Below, piece after piece: positions 48,063 to 55,883 of a DNA stretch of 64,000 nucleotides. The notes below the pieces were generated by a model. It worked only from the letters and a program-made list of their open reading frames with translations. It was not told where the DNA came from and made no database searches. This stretch comes from a bacterium. Lineage in GTDB: Bacteria; BMS3Abin14. The translations under genes were made by a program, and so were the position numbers. Position 1 is the stretch's first letter. Each line of letters begins with the position of its first letter. The stretch is from the NCBI GenBank assembly GCA_020350725.1, contig CP070719.1:2514794-2578793 (forward strand), given 5' to 3'.

Positions 48063-48473
48063 ATGGAATCCGTTTTTCAGGTCCGAACCGTGGGGTATGT
48101 GAGATCCCCGATCAGGGATCGGGATGGCGCTCCCAGGCAGGGGCGTGACGCAGGCCTAGAGGTATCCGTCGAGATCCTCCCGGACTATGCCCAATGCATT
48201 CAAGGCCTGGAGGGTTGGGATCTTGTCCAGGTCATCTGTTTTATGCACCTTGCCAGCCGGGATGCGAGGATGGTTCATCCCAGGGGGGATCCTGCCAATC
48301 CCCTCACCGGCGTGTTCGGCACCCGGAGTCCGGCCCGGCCCAATCCCCTGGCTGTGTACACGTCAGAACTGCTGGGAGTGGACGGGCTGACCCTGAGGCT
48401 CCGCGGCATCGACGCTGTAGACGGTACGCCCGTTCTGGACATCAAGCCGCACGTGCGTCGGCTTGACGATTGA
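48063..48473 (+). CDS. trmO: TsaA-domain tRNA m6t6A37 methyltransferase (TrmO-like)
   Basis: The 136-residue protein is a single TsaA/YaeB beta-barrel domain: 'VGYVRSPIRDRDGAPRQG', YAQCIQGLEGWDLVQVI and the signature GVFGTRSPARPNPLAV. The family N6-methylates t6A37 with SAM. It lacks the C-terminal extension of E. coli TrmO, as do many bacterial short forms. Spacing and topic (t6A37) tie it to mtaB. Confidence 0.85.
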   Translation: MESVFQVRTVGYVRSPIRDRDGAPRQGRDAGLEVSVEILPDYAQCIQGLEGWDLVQVICFMHLASRDARMVHPRGDPANPLTGVFGTRSPARPNPLAVYTSELLGVDGLTLRLRGIDAVDGTPVLDIKPHVRRLDD

Positions 48474-48582
48474 AGGAGATCAGGAACCCGAATCCAGGAG
48501 GCGGGAGTGGTGAGAAAATCAGGGCGGTTTATTTCCTATACTATATGTAAAGAAAATAATGTCCTTTTATTATTCCCTCACC

Positions 48583-48625
48583 GTCTTTTATTCTGAATAC
48601 TGACTACTGATTGCTGTATTCTTTA
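48583..48625 (+). repeat. Short 'CTGAATACTGACTACTGATTGCTG' array
   Basis: Units CTGAATACTGACTACTGATT lie between trmO and the acylphosphatase gene; the same unit appears in the composite repeats at 58267 and 59453. Confidence 0.65.
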
Positions 48626-48643
48626 TTTTATCGGAGGTACCCG

Positions 48644-48922
48644 ATGGATGACATTCGTCGTGTCCACCTGGTCGTTCACGGCAGGGTCCAGGGAGTATTC
48701 TTCCGGGACAGCACGTGGCGGACGGCAAGTGAACTCGGTCTCGAGGGCATGGTCCGAAACCTCATGGACGGGACGGTGGAGATCATTGCCGAGGGCCCGA
48801 AGGAATCCCTGGAAAAGCTCGTCGGTTGGGCCCGTCAGGGGCCACCGGCCTCCGTCGTGGAGAAGGTCGATGTCACCTACAGTGAGCCCACAGGAGAGTA
48901 CCTGTCCTTCAGCATACACTAG
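48644..48922 (+). CDS. acyP: Acylphosphatase
   Basis: The 92-residue protein has the acylphosphatase substrate loop GRVQGVFFRDSTWRTA with the catalytic Arg and 'GMVRNLMDGTVEIIAEG' with the catalytic Asn. It hydrolyses acylphosphates such as acetyl phosphate and 1,3-bisphosphoglycerate. ATG 48644 has CGGAGG about 6 bp upstream. acetate kinase lies 1.4 kb downstream, which gives a possible shared substrate (acetyl phosphate), though nothing shows co-regulation. Confidence 0.93.
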   Translation: MDDIRRVHLVVHGRVQGVFFRDSTWRTASELGLEGMVRNLMDGTVEIIAEGPKESLEKLVGWARQGPPASVVEKVDVTYSEPTGEYLSFSIH

Positions 48923-49037
48923 ACCCATTAGGAACAGCGGAGGGAATGATTTGACTTCCCCCCGAGGCTGGTCTAATCTTTTTGAGTAATATTATGCGCT
49001 TACGGGCGAGCAACCCAACAGTATCCGGGGTGATGAC

Positions 49038-50315
49038 ATGAAATATCTAACGGCACTTCGACAGGACGCACAGAACCGGGTGGAACTCATCGAGAAAGTT
49101 GATCTCGTGGTGGGTTTACCTGTGTACAACAACCAGAGTACCGTGGGCCACGTCGTGAGGCAGGTCAGCCAGGGCCTGAACAAGTACTACCCCGACAAGA
49201 GAGCGGTAATCATCGTGTCGGACGGAGGGTCCGTGGACGATTCCCGTGAGGAGGCGAGGGCGGTTGAGGTCTACCCCTTTCAGGAGATCCTCGTCACCAT
49301 CTATCGGGGGGTTCCCGGAAAAGGCTCGGCTCTGAGAGCGATCTTCGAGGTGGCCCGCTTTCTCCATGCGGAGGCCTGCGTCGTGGTCGATTCAGACCTG
49401 CGCAGCATCGGTCCGCAATGGATCCTGAACCTCCTCCACCCCATTCTGGAGGACCAGTACCAGTTCGTCGCCCCCTACTACACCCGGTTCAAATTGGACG
49501 GCACCATCACCAACAACATCATCTATAACATGACCAGGGCCCTTTACGGCAAACGCATCAGGCAGCCGATCGGGGGTGATTTCGCCTTCTCGAAGGACGT
49601 GATCAACTATCTCTACAACCAGGATGTCTGGGACACCGATGTGGGGCGGTTCGGCATCGACATCTGGCTTACCACCATGGCTTTGGTCAAGGGATTCAAT
49701 GTCTGTCAGGCCCGGCTGGGGGCCAAGATCCACGATGTCAAGGACCCTTCCCAGAGCCTGGGCCCCATGTTCCGCCAGGTCGTGGCCACCCTGTTCAGCC
49801 TCATGGAGGAGAAGGCCGATTACTGGCACGGTATCAGGGGCAGTGAGGACGTACCCATCCTGGGCGAGCCCATCGAGACACAGCCGGAGCCCTTCCCCAT
49901 CAGCGTCGAGGCGCTGGTGGAGGGATTTCGCCACGGTTACTATCAGTTTGGAGCCCTGTGGGAGCAGATCCTCAGCAAGGACTCCTTCGCGGAGGTGAAA
50001 AATCTTGCCCAGAATGAGGACGACGGCCTGGACCTGGATGTCCACATGTGGGCCCATATCCTCTATGACGCAGCTGCCACCTACCACTGCTGGCAGAAGA
50101 ACCGGTTCAAGCTGGTTGAGATCCTGACCCCGCTTTATTACGCCCGGGTGGCGAGTTTCGCCAAGACCGTCCAGGACATGGACGACATTCAGGCCGAGGA
50201 GACGGTGGAACGGCAGGCCCAGTGCTTCGAGGAGGAAAAGGACTACCTCATTGAGCGCTGGTCCTGGGCTGAGGAGAGCATCGAGAGCGGTACGTTCTGC
50301 GGCCAGACGGAATAG
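49038..50315 (+). CDS. GT-A glycosyltransferase, mannosylglycerate synthase (GT78)-like
   Basis: The 425-residue protein has a GT-A nucleotide-sugar fold: VDLVVGLPVYNNQSTVGHVV, PGKGSALRAIFE, and a D-x-D-like metal site in VVVDSDLRSIGPQWI. The later blocks IRQPIGGDFAFSKDV and RFGIDIWLTTMALVKGF resemble, from memory, the corresponding blocks of Rhodothermus mannosylglycerate synthase, and the length is close. It may transfer a hexose from a nucleotide sugar to glyceric acid or 3-phosphoglycerate to make a compatible solute; the acceptor cannot be read from the sequence. It is separated from ackA by 1 bp. Confidence 0.75.
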   Translation: MKYLTALRQDAQNRVELIEKVDLVVGLPVYNNQSTVGHVVRQVSQGLNKYYPDKRAVIIVSDGGSVDDSREEARAVEVYPFQEILVTIYRGVPGKGSALRAIFEVARFLHAEACVVVDSDLRSIGPQWILNLLHPILEDQYQFVAPYYTRFKLDGTITNNIIYNMTRALYGKRIRQPIGGDFAFSKDVINYLYNQDVWDTDVGRFGIDIWLTTMALVKGFNVCQARLGAKIHDVKDPSQSLGPMFRQVVATLFSLMEEKADYWHGIRGSEDVPILGEPIETQPEPFPISVEALVEGFRHGYYQFGALWEQILSKDSFAEVKNLAQNEDDGLDLDVHMWAHILYDAAATYHCWQKNRFKLVEILTPLYYARVASFAKTVQDMDDIQAEETVERQAQCFEEEKDYLIERWSWAEESIESGTFCGQTE

Positions 50316-50316
50316 C

Positions 50317-51447
50317 ATGCCGGTCCTTGTCCTCAACTGCGGGTCGTCGAGCATCAAATACACCCTCTTCGATTCCGAGCGGGACGAAGTCGTCCGGCAC
50401 GGACTCCTCGACAGGGTCACCCAATACTTCGCCGCCTTCGAGGAACTGTTCAACACCCTGGAAAGTTTCCTGCCGGAGGGGCTCGGTTCCATCAGGGCGG
50501 TGGGGCACCGGGTGGTCCACGGCGGAGACCGGTTTGTCGCCTCAAGGGTCGTGGATGATGACGTGCTTTCGGCCCTGAAAGAGATTTCTCCCCTCGCTCC
50601 CCTCCACAACCCCCACAACATCAGGGGGATCGAATGCACCGCCGATCACATCCCGGATGTCCTTCAGGTGGCGGTCTTCGACACCGCCTTCCACGCCACG
50701 CTTCCGGAAAGGGCCAGACATTACGCCATCCCCCTGCAGATATCCGAACTCCTGGGGATCAGGAGATACGGGTTTCACGGCATAAGCCATCAGTACGTTT
50801 CCCGCAGAGCCCTTTCCCTGGCGGGGGGAGGTGAGGACCTCAGGATGATCACCTGTCACCTGGGCAACGGATGCTCCGTCTCGGCGGTCAGGGGGGGAAG
50901 ATGCGTCGAGACGTCCATGGGTTTTACGCCTCTGGAGGGCCTCGTCATGGGAACCCGCTGCGGTGACCTTGACCCTGCGGTGGTCCTCCAGCTCCTCGAT
51001 CCGAAGGGGGCGGATCTTTCCTGGGACGAGGTCTACGGACTTCTGAACCACCAGAGCGGGCTCCTGGGACTGTCCGGGTACTCCTCCGACGTCCGGGATC
51101 TTCTCTCCGCCCGGGAAGAGGGAGATGCCAACGCGTCTTTGGCGTTGGAGATCTTTACCTATCGCCTGAAGAAGTATATCGGTTCCTACCATGCGGTCCT
51201 GGGCGGCACCGACGCCCTGGTGTTCACCGCCGGCATCGGCGAGAACGCTCCGGCGATCCGGATGGAGGCACTGGCCGGAATGGAGGAAATGGGGTTCGTT
51301 CTGGACCCGAAGGCCAACGAGGCCACCGTTGGCACTGAGGGGGAGATCAGCGACCCGGTGAGTCCGGTGAGGATCCTCGTCATCCCCACGGATGAGGACC
51401 GGCTGATCTACGAGGAGACGCTCAGGGTTATCGGGCAGAATTCCTAG
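50317..51447 (+). CDS. ackA: Acetate kinase
   Basis: The 376-residue ASKHA-fold kinase has LVLNCGSSSIKYTLFD, AVGHRVVHGGD, VFDTAFHATLP, TCHLGNGCSVSAVRGG and FTAGIGENAPAIR. It interconverts acetyl phosphate + ADP and acetate + ATP. It is about 20-25 residues shorter than the usual 400. ATG 50317 is 1 bp after the glycosyltransferase stop; the longer open frame overlaps that gene and is rejected. No pta gene is seen next to it. Confidence 0.94.
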   Translation: MPVLVLNCGSSSIKYTLFDSERDEVVRHGLLDRVTQYFAAFEELFNTLESFLPEGLGSIRAVGHRVVHGGDRFVASRVVDDDVLSALKEISPLAPLHNPHNIRGIECTADHIPDVLQVAVFDTAFHATLPERARHYAIPLQISELLGIRRYGFHGISHQYVSRRALSLAGGGEDLRMITCHLGNGCSVSAVRGGRCVETSMGFTPLEGLVMGTRCGDLDPAVVLQLLDPKGADLSWDEVYGLLNHQSGLLGLSGYSSDVRDLLSAREEGDANASLALEIFTYRLKKYIGSYHAVLGGTDALVFTAGIGENAPAIRMEALAGMEEMGFVLDPKANEATVGTEGEISDPVSPVRILVIPTDEDRLIYEETLRVIGQNS

Positions 51448-51506
51448 AGCCAGATCAGCCGGGACAGAGAACAGGGCTGAAAAAAGTCACCCTTGGTGTC
51501 AGCAGA

Positions 51507-51641
51507 TTGGACGAACGGGTCAGGGAATACCTCCATCCGGCCGGCATGCTTCAATTGTGTTTGACCCCGGAGGAAGAGGACGATTATATTTGTCATAATA
51601 TCAATGAATCGACCGGCATGATTTTTGAGGTCCTGGTATAA
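51507..51641 (+). CDS. Possible small protein or gene remnant
   Basis: An open frame from 51477 (CTG) or TTG 51507 to TAA 51639-51641 lies between ackA and the outer-membrane protein gene. From TTG it encodes 44 acidic residues with PTP-like composition: LTPEEEDDYICHNINESTG. There is no clear ribosome site. The codon pattern looks protein-like and continues without stop into the end of ackA in another frame. It may be the tail of a deleted gene or a real small protein. Confidence 0.25.
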   Translation: MDERVREYLHPAGMLQLCLTPEEEDDYICHNINESTGMIFEVLV

Positions 51642-51658
51642 AGGAAGGTCTTTCCGGC

Positions 51659-52504
51659 ATGAAAATGAAGGTGTTCATCACCGCTTTTATCATTCCTTTA
51701 CAGCTGATCCTGTCATGCATCCTTTCAGTCCCCGAGCCCGCGACCGCCGGTGAACTCAACTCCCTGTACGACACCACCTATAAGCTTCACCTCGGAGCCT
51801 TCCTTCCCCGGATGAAGACCAAGACGGCGGTGGACCCCTCCAATCCGCTCTTACCCCCCGGGGATCTGATCGACATGGAGAACGATTTCGGTCTGGAGAA
51901 GGACCTTACCCTGGGCCGTCTGGACGGCTACTTTCGCCTGGGCAGACGTCATCGGATCCAGGCAGGGTATTTCACCCTTAAACGGGACGGCAGCCGGGTG
52001 ATCAACCGGAATATAACCTTCGGTGACATTACCTTTCCATTGAACGCTACCGTTGAGTCGGAGGCGAAAAACTCCATCCTTGAGGTGGGATACATGTACT
52101 CCATCGTTCAGAACGAGCGGTTCGAGCTCTCCGGCACCTTCGGTGTCCATTGGCTGGATGTCGAGACCCGGCTCACCGGGGATACGGGAGGAGGCATCGT
52201 GGAGACGGAATCCGCCTCCGCCGCCGGCCCGCTGCCCCTGTTCGGCCTGGATGTCGATTACGCACTGGGAGCGAGGTGGATCCTGTCCTTTCGGGCCATG
52301 CGGTTTGCCATCGAGATCGACGAGTACGACGGCAGCCTGACGGACCTGAGAGCAAGCATCGAGTACTTCTTCCTGGAGAATTTCGGGGTGGGTCTCGGGG
52401 TCAACGACTTCGACCTGGACGTGGATTTCGACGGTGCCAGGCTGGCCGGCGAACTGGAGTGGGGCTATACCGGACTGCAGGTGTTCGCCACGCTGAGGTT
52501 TTAA
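51659..52504 (+). CDS. Putative outer-membrane beta-barrel protein
   Basis: The 281-residue protein has an export signal (VFITAFIIPLQLILSCILS, cleavage near PATAGE) and alternating beta-strand patterns to a C-terminal 'LQVFATLRF' ending in Phe, the BAM recognition pattern. Strand-like pairs such as RLDGYFRLGRRHRIQAGYFT and YTGLQVFATLRF support a small barrel of 8-10 strands. Function is not identifiable. GGAAGG lies upstream of ATG 51659 (ATG 51665 is an alternative). Confidence 0.7.
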   Translation: MKMKVFITAFIIPLQLILSCILSVPEPATAGELNSLYDTTYKLHLGAFLPRMKTKTAVDPSNPLLPPGDLIDMENDFGLEKDLTLGRLDGYFRLGRRHRIQAGYFTLKRDGSRVINRNITFGDITFPLNATVESEAKNSILEVGYMYSIVQNERFELSGTFGVHWLDVETRLTGDTGGGIVETESASAAGPLPLFGLDVDYALGARWILSFRAMRFAIEIDEYDGSLTDLRASIEYFFLENFGVGLGVNDFDLDVDFDGARLAGELEWGYTGLQVFATLRF

Positions 52505-52660
52505 TCCAGGTGTTCGGTTTCAGGGAAAGACCTGCGAATCCCGGAAGCCCATATCCTGAAGCCCTGTTTCTCGAGGGCTCCCCGGCAACGAGCCCCCGAC
52601 CACATAACTCCCATTCCCAACCCCAATGCCGACCACTAAACTAAACCACAGGAGTTTACG

Positions 52661-53134
52661 ATGAGAATCCCAAAGATCGTTACTTTTATTGCCGTTTGCC
52701 TTCTTATCACAACCGCCGGCCCTGTCCGGGCCGTTGACGTTGAAAAGGAGGTCCTGTTCACCCGGGCGATGATCCAGGCCAATCGGACCCAGATCGTCTT
52801 GAATACCTTGAGGCTGAGCGAGGAGCAGATCGAGGCGTTCTCGCCGGTCTACATCGATTACTGGGAGGAGATTAACGAGCAGAACACGAGGCTGACGGAC
52901 CTGATCCTCGACTACGCGGCAAATTTCGAGGACCTCTCCGATGACAGGGCCATTTCGATGCTGGACGAGTACCTGGATATCCAGAGGCGAAAGGCCGCTG
53001 TCAAGAAAAAGCATGTCAGGAAATTCAAGAGGGTCCTTAACCCTAAGAAGCTGGTCCAGCTCTACCAGATCGAGAACAAGATGGACGCCATCATCATGAT
53101 GGAACTGGCCGCCGAGGTTCCGTTGGTGAAGTGA
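52661..53134 (+). CDS. Small periplasmic helical protein (Spy-like)
   Basis: The 157-residue protein has a Sec signal (IVTFIAVCLLITTAGPVRA) and an all-helical body (LSEEQIEAFSPVYIDYWEEI, DDRAISMLDEYLDIQRRKAA, RKFKRVLNPKKLVQLYQIENKM) resembling the LTXXQ/Spy fold of periplasmic chaperones or metal sensors. It has no cysteine or His cluster. It is paired with the outer-membrane protein gene (156 bp apart) but not with a sigma factor. Confidence 0.6.
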   Translation: MRIPKIVTFIAVCLLITTAGPVRAVDVEKEVLFTRAMIQANRTQIVLNTLRLSEEQIEAFSPVYIDYWEEINEQNTRLTDLILDYAANFEDLSDDRAISMLDEYLDIQRRKAAVKKKHVRKFKRVLNPKKLVQLYQIENKMDAIIMMELAAEVPLVK

Positions 53135-53136
53135 TA

Positions 53137-53222
53137 GAAGTGGCTGGTAGCCAGTGGCTCGTAGCCAAGGGACTTTTGCTTTTGATTTCTCCAGTCACCA
53201 GCCACAAATCACTAACCACTTG
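53137..53222 (+). repeat. Quasi-palindromic array, 'GTGGCTGGTAGCCAG / CCAGTCACCAGCCAC' type
   Basis: Left arm GTGGCTGGTAGCCAGTGGCT (53141-53160), right arm CCAGTCACCAGCCACAAATC and ACTAACCACTT. It lies between the Spy-like gene and the cytochrome b promoter. Confidence 0.8.
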
Positions 53223-53268
53223 GTATTGCACTTATCCTTTCAATCCTGTCAAAATATTTTCACCTTCT

Positions 53269-53297
53269 TTCACTACATAAACCATTTATTGTAAGAT
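53269..53297 (+). promoter_or_regulatory. Candidate promoter of the cytochrome b/Rieske operon
   Basis: TTCACT (53269-53274), 17-bp spacer, TAAGAT (53292-53297), moderate match to sigma70. It is the best candidate in the 190-bp gap before ATG 53326. Confidence 0.4.
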
Positions 53298-53325
53298 TTG
53301 GGATCGCCTACTTGAAAGAGGTGTT

Positions 53326-54714
53326 ATGTCCAGCGAAAGACCTGACATCGATCATTCAAATTTCTTAAAACGCCTCTGGCGGTCCTTCACCATTGCCCCT
53401 CTGGTCCCAGAGGACGATCGGGAGCGCAAGCGCACCGTTTTAAACACCCTCGTCCTTCATCTCCATCCACCCACGGTCCCTATGGCCACCATCCGCTACA
53501 CCCACACCTGGGGACTCGGGGGCATGGGCCTGGTGCTGTTTCTTCTCCTGGCGTCCACAGGTTTGCTTCTGATGTTTACCTACGAGCCGGCCCCCGGTCA
53601 GGCCTACGGCTCGATCCTGAAGCTGAAAGGGCATTTCCTCTTCGGGAAGTTCGTCCGTAACATCCACCATTGGAGCGCCAACGCCTTCATCGTGGTCGCC
53701 CTCCTCCACATGCTGAGGGTGTTTTTCACCGGCGGCCACAGGGAGCCCAGGCAGTTCAACTGGATCCTGGGATTGTGCCTTCTCCTTTTCGTTCTTTTCT
53801 CCAACTTCACCGGGTACCTGCTTCCCTGGGACCAGATGGCCTACTGGGCGATCACCATCATGACGAGCATGCTGGCTTACATTCCCCTTGCAGGAAACTG
53901 GCTCCAGGAAATCCTGAGGGGAGGAGGCGAGATAGGACCGGCGACCCTGGTCAATTTCTACACACTGCACACAACTCTGCTGCCTATCCTGTTTGTGATC
54001 TTCATGCCCTGGCACTTCTGGAGGGTGAGAAAGGCCGGCGGGGTGGTCCTTCCCAAGGCGGAGGGCGGTGCAGGGGAAGACAATCCGGAGAGGGTTCACA
54101 CGATACCTTACCTGGTAGTCAAGGAGTTCGCAGTTGCTCTGACACTCATTGCCGCGATCTTCCTTCTTTCCATTTTCGTCAACGCACCTCTCCAGGAGAT
54201 GGCCAATCCGGGCATGAGTCCCAATCCGGCCAAGGCTCCGTGGTATTTCCTCGGCTTCCAGGAGCTGCTCATGCATTTCCATCCCCTGTTCGCGGTGTTC
54301 GTCATACCGGTCCTAACCGGAATTCTAATGATCCTGCTGCCCTATTTCCGATACGGATCTGACGGCATTGGGACATGGTTCATTTCGAAGAGGGGAAGGC
54401 GCATGGCGGTAATATCAGCCGCCGCGGCGATGATCTTCACTCCCGGGGCGGTGATCCTGGACGAATACCTGATCGATCTCCAGAAATGGCTTCCCGGCCT
54501 GCCGCCCGAGATCAGCAACGGCTTGGTGCCGTTCGTGATGTTGCTGGCGGTGGTTACGGGATATTATTTCTATTTGAAAAGGAAATATGAAAGCACTAAA
54601 GCCGAAATAACTCAGGCCGTATTTATCTTTTTGCTCACTTCTTTCATTGTTCTGACGATTATCGGCGTCTGGTTTAGAGGCGAAGGCATGAAACTTGTAT
54701 GGCCAGGAGGATAG
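53326..54714 (+). CDS. Cytochrome b of a Rieske/cytochrome b complex (b6-type haem spacing)
   Basis: The 462-residue membrane protein contains the N-terminal four-helix haem domain and the C-terminal (subunit IV-like) helices in one chain. Haem ligands are the His pairs in HHWSANAFIVVALLHML (13 residues between) and HTTLLPILFVIFMPWH (14 between), the latter the b6 spacing. The Qo motif region is PNPAKAPWYFLGFQEL, i.e. APWY in place of PEWY. It oxidises menaquinol and passes electrons to the Rieske protein. GAAAGAGGTG precedes ATG 53326. A four-helix-bundle gene starts 3 bp after its stop, separating it from the Rieske gene. Confidence 0.92.
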   Translation: MSSERPDIDHSNFLKRLWRSFTIAPLVPEDDRERKRTVLNTLVLHLHPPTVPMATIRYTHTWGLGGMGLVLFLLLASTGLLLMFTYEPAPGQAYGSILKLKGHFLFGKFVRNIHHWSANAFIVVALLHMLRVFFTGGHREPRQFNWILGLCLLLFVLFSNFTGYLLPWDQMAYWAITIMTSMLAYIPLAGNWLQEILRGGGEIGPATLVNFYTLHTTLLPILFVIFMPWHFWRVRKAGGVVLPKAEGGAGEDNPERVHTIPYLVVKEFAVALTLIAAIFLLSIFVNAPLQEMANPGMSPNPAKAPWYFLGFQELLMHFHPLFAVFVIPVLTGILMILLPYFRYGSDGIGTWFISKRGRRMAVISAAAAMIFTPGAVILDEYLIDLQKWLPGLPPEISNGLVPFVMLLAVVTGYYFYLKRKYESTKAEITQAVFIFLLTSFIVLTIIGVWFRGEGMKLVWPGG

Positions 54715-54717
54715 GGA

Positions 54718-55197
54718 ATGATGATCGGCATTCTACACAATGATCATCCCGAGACCGCGCCCGAGCCCGCTTCCGCGTCCGAGGTTTTTTTGTTATTCGA
54801 TCACGAAAAAATGGATGTTTATCAATTGGGTGTGGACTTTGTTTCCCAGGCAAATGAGAAATTCGAAAAACTGTCGAGGGGAAGAAGGTACTTGGCCGAT
54901 CAACTTCAACGAGCAGCCCTCAGTATCGTACTGAACATAGCAGAAGGCGCAGGTAAATTCGGACCAAAGGACAAGGCGTCTTTTTATACGATCGCAAGGG
55001 GATCGACAACAGAGTGCGCTGCTATTCTGGATATATGTAAACGTCTTGAAATTATTGAACAGGAAACATTTGCGAGGAACAAAAATTACCTGAATAGAAT
55101 TGCCCAAATGCTGACAAAATTGATCAAATCGCAACAGGAAAACCGGTCTCGGGTTCGGGCTCGGACTCGGGCTCGGAATTACAAAAAATATGAATAA
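54718..55197 (+). CDS. Four-helix-bundle protein (23S rRNA IVP / Avd-like), inserted between cytochrome b and Rieske
   Basis: The 159-residue reading frame contains a core of about 125 residues of the four-helix-bundle family first described from 23S rRNA intervening sequences: FDHEKMDVYQLGVDFV, LADQLQRAALSIVLNIAEGA, KASFYTIARGSTTECAAIL. The family is related to the Avd accessory protein of diversity-generating retroelements. The first ~22 residues (PETAPEPASASE) and the last ~14 (RSRVRARTRARN) are translations of the G+C-rich repeats at 54751-54784 and 55145-55176, so the native start may be nearer TTG 54792 or ATG 54811. The frame overlaps the Rieske start by 8 bp. Base use is far richer in A+T than the flanking genes. 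Confidence 0.8.
   Translation: MMIGILHNDHPETAPEPASASEVFLLFDHEKMDVYQLGVDFVSQANEKFEKLSRGRRYLADQLQRAALSIVLNIAEGAGKFGPKDKASFYTIARGSTTECAAILDICKRLEIIEQETFARNKNYLNRIAQMLTKLIKSQQENRSRVRARTRARNYKKYE
54751..55176 (+). mobile_element. Candidate mobile cassette: inverted G+C-rich arrays bracketing the four-helix-bundle gene
   Basis: Left array 54751-54784 (GAGACCGCGCCCGAGCCCGC, TTCCGCGTCCGAGG) and right array 55145-55176 (GGTCTCGGGTTCGGGCTCGG, ACTCGGGCTCGG) are built from complementary units. The interior is A+T-rich and holds the four-helix-bundle gene. No transposase or target duplication is visible. Confidence 0.55.
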
Positions 55198-55696
55198 GAA
55201 TAACACTTCCACAACCCAAACCCACACGCGCCGCACATTCCTCACCCGGTTCTGGCTCCTTCTCGGTCTCGCGGCTCTCGCCGAACTTGTCTGGGTTGCA
55301 GTCTCTTTTGTAAAACCAAAAAAACAGAAGCAAACCGCCGCAACCCCTTCCATCATCACCGCCGGTCCGGTGGACAGCTTTGACCTCGGTTCTGTCACGG
55401 CTTTTCCCAGGGGGCGGTTTTATCTGGCCCGGCTGGAGAACGGAGGTTTCCTGGCGTTGTCGCGGGAGTGCACCCACCTCGGGTGCACAGTGCCGTGGGT
55501 TGAAGAAGAGAACCGTTTCGTATGCCCCTGCCACGCCTCAACCTTTGATATCAAAGGTGTTGTCACAAATCCGCCTGCACCCAGGCCCCTGGATATCTTT
55601 CCTGTCACCATCGAAAACGACGTGGTGATGGTGGATGTGAGCGAAGCGGTTGAGAGGAAGAGGTTTGAGGTTGGGCAGGTGGTGAGGGGGTATTAG
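55190..55696 (+). CDS. Rieske [2Fe-2S] protein of the cytochrome b complex
   Basis: The 168-residue protein has a twin-arginine type N-terminus (TRRTFLTRFWLLLGLAALAE) serving as membrane anchor, and the Rieske cluster boxes CTHLGC and CPCHASTFD in the C-terminal half. It transfers electrons from menaquinol at cytochrome b to a periplasmic acceptor. The start ATG 55190 overlaps the four-helix-bundle stop and has no Shine-Dalgarno, which fits disruption of the original cytochrome b-Rieske junction. No cytochrome c1 or f gene is adjacent; the octaheme protein downstream may take that role. Confidence 0.93.
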   Translation: MNKNNTSTTQTHTRRTFLTRFWLLLGLAALAELVWVAVSFVKPKKQKQTAATPSIITAGPVDSFDLGSVTAFPRGRFYLARLENGGFLALSRECTHLGCTVPWVEEENRFVCPCHASTFDIKGVVTNPPAPRPLDIFPVTIENDVVMVDVSEAVERKRFEVGQVVRGY

Positions 55697-55704
55697 ATAA
55701 ATTC

Positions 55705-55784
55705 CGTGCACGTGCTCGTGTACGTACCCGTGAACGGACTTTAAATGCCGGGTACATTTACGTGTACATTCACGTTCACGGGTT
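55705..55784 (+). repeat. Palindromic 'CGTGCACGTGCTCGTGTACG / CGTGTACATTCACGTTCACG' element
   Basis: Left arm 55708-55740, right arm 55751-55782, loop about 10 bp containing TTTAAA. Further copies are at 59588-59757 (interrupted) and 63616-63657 (short). Confidence 0.85.
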
Positions 55785-55791
55785 TAGCAAT

Positions 55792-55873
55792 CCCGCGCCC
55801 GCTTCCGCGCCCGAGCCCGCGCCCGGATTTCTCAAAACGGTCTCGGACTCGGGCTCGGGCGTAGGCTCGGGGC
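55792..55873 (+). repeat. Gene-less G+C palindrome with the same kind of ends as the four-helix-bundle cassette
   Basis: Left arm GCTTCCGCGCCCGAGCCCGC (within 55792-55827), right arm CGGTCTCGGACTCGGGCTCG (within 55838-55873), loop TTTCTCAAAA. CGCTTCCGCG-CCGAG and CGGTCTCGG are shared with the cassette at 54751-55176. Confidence 0.85.
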
Positions 55874-55883
55874 AAGAAATTAA

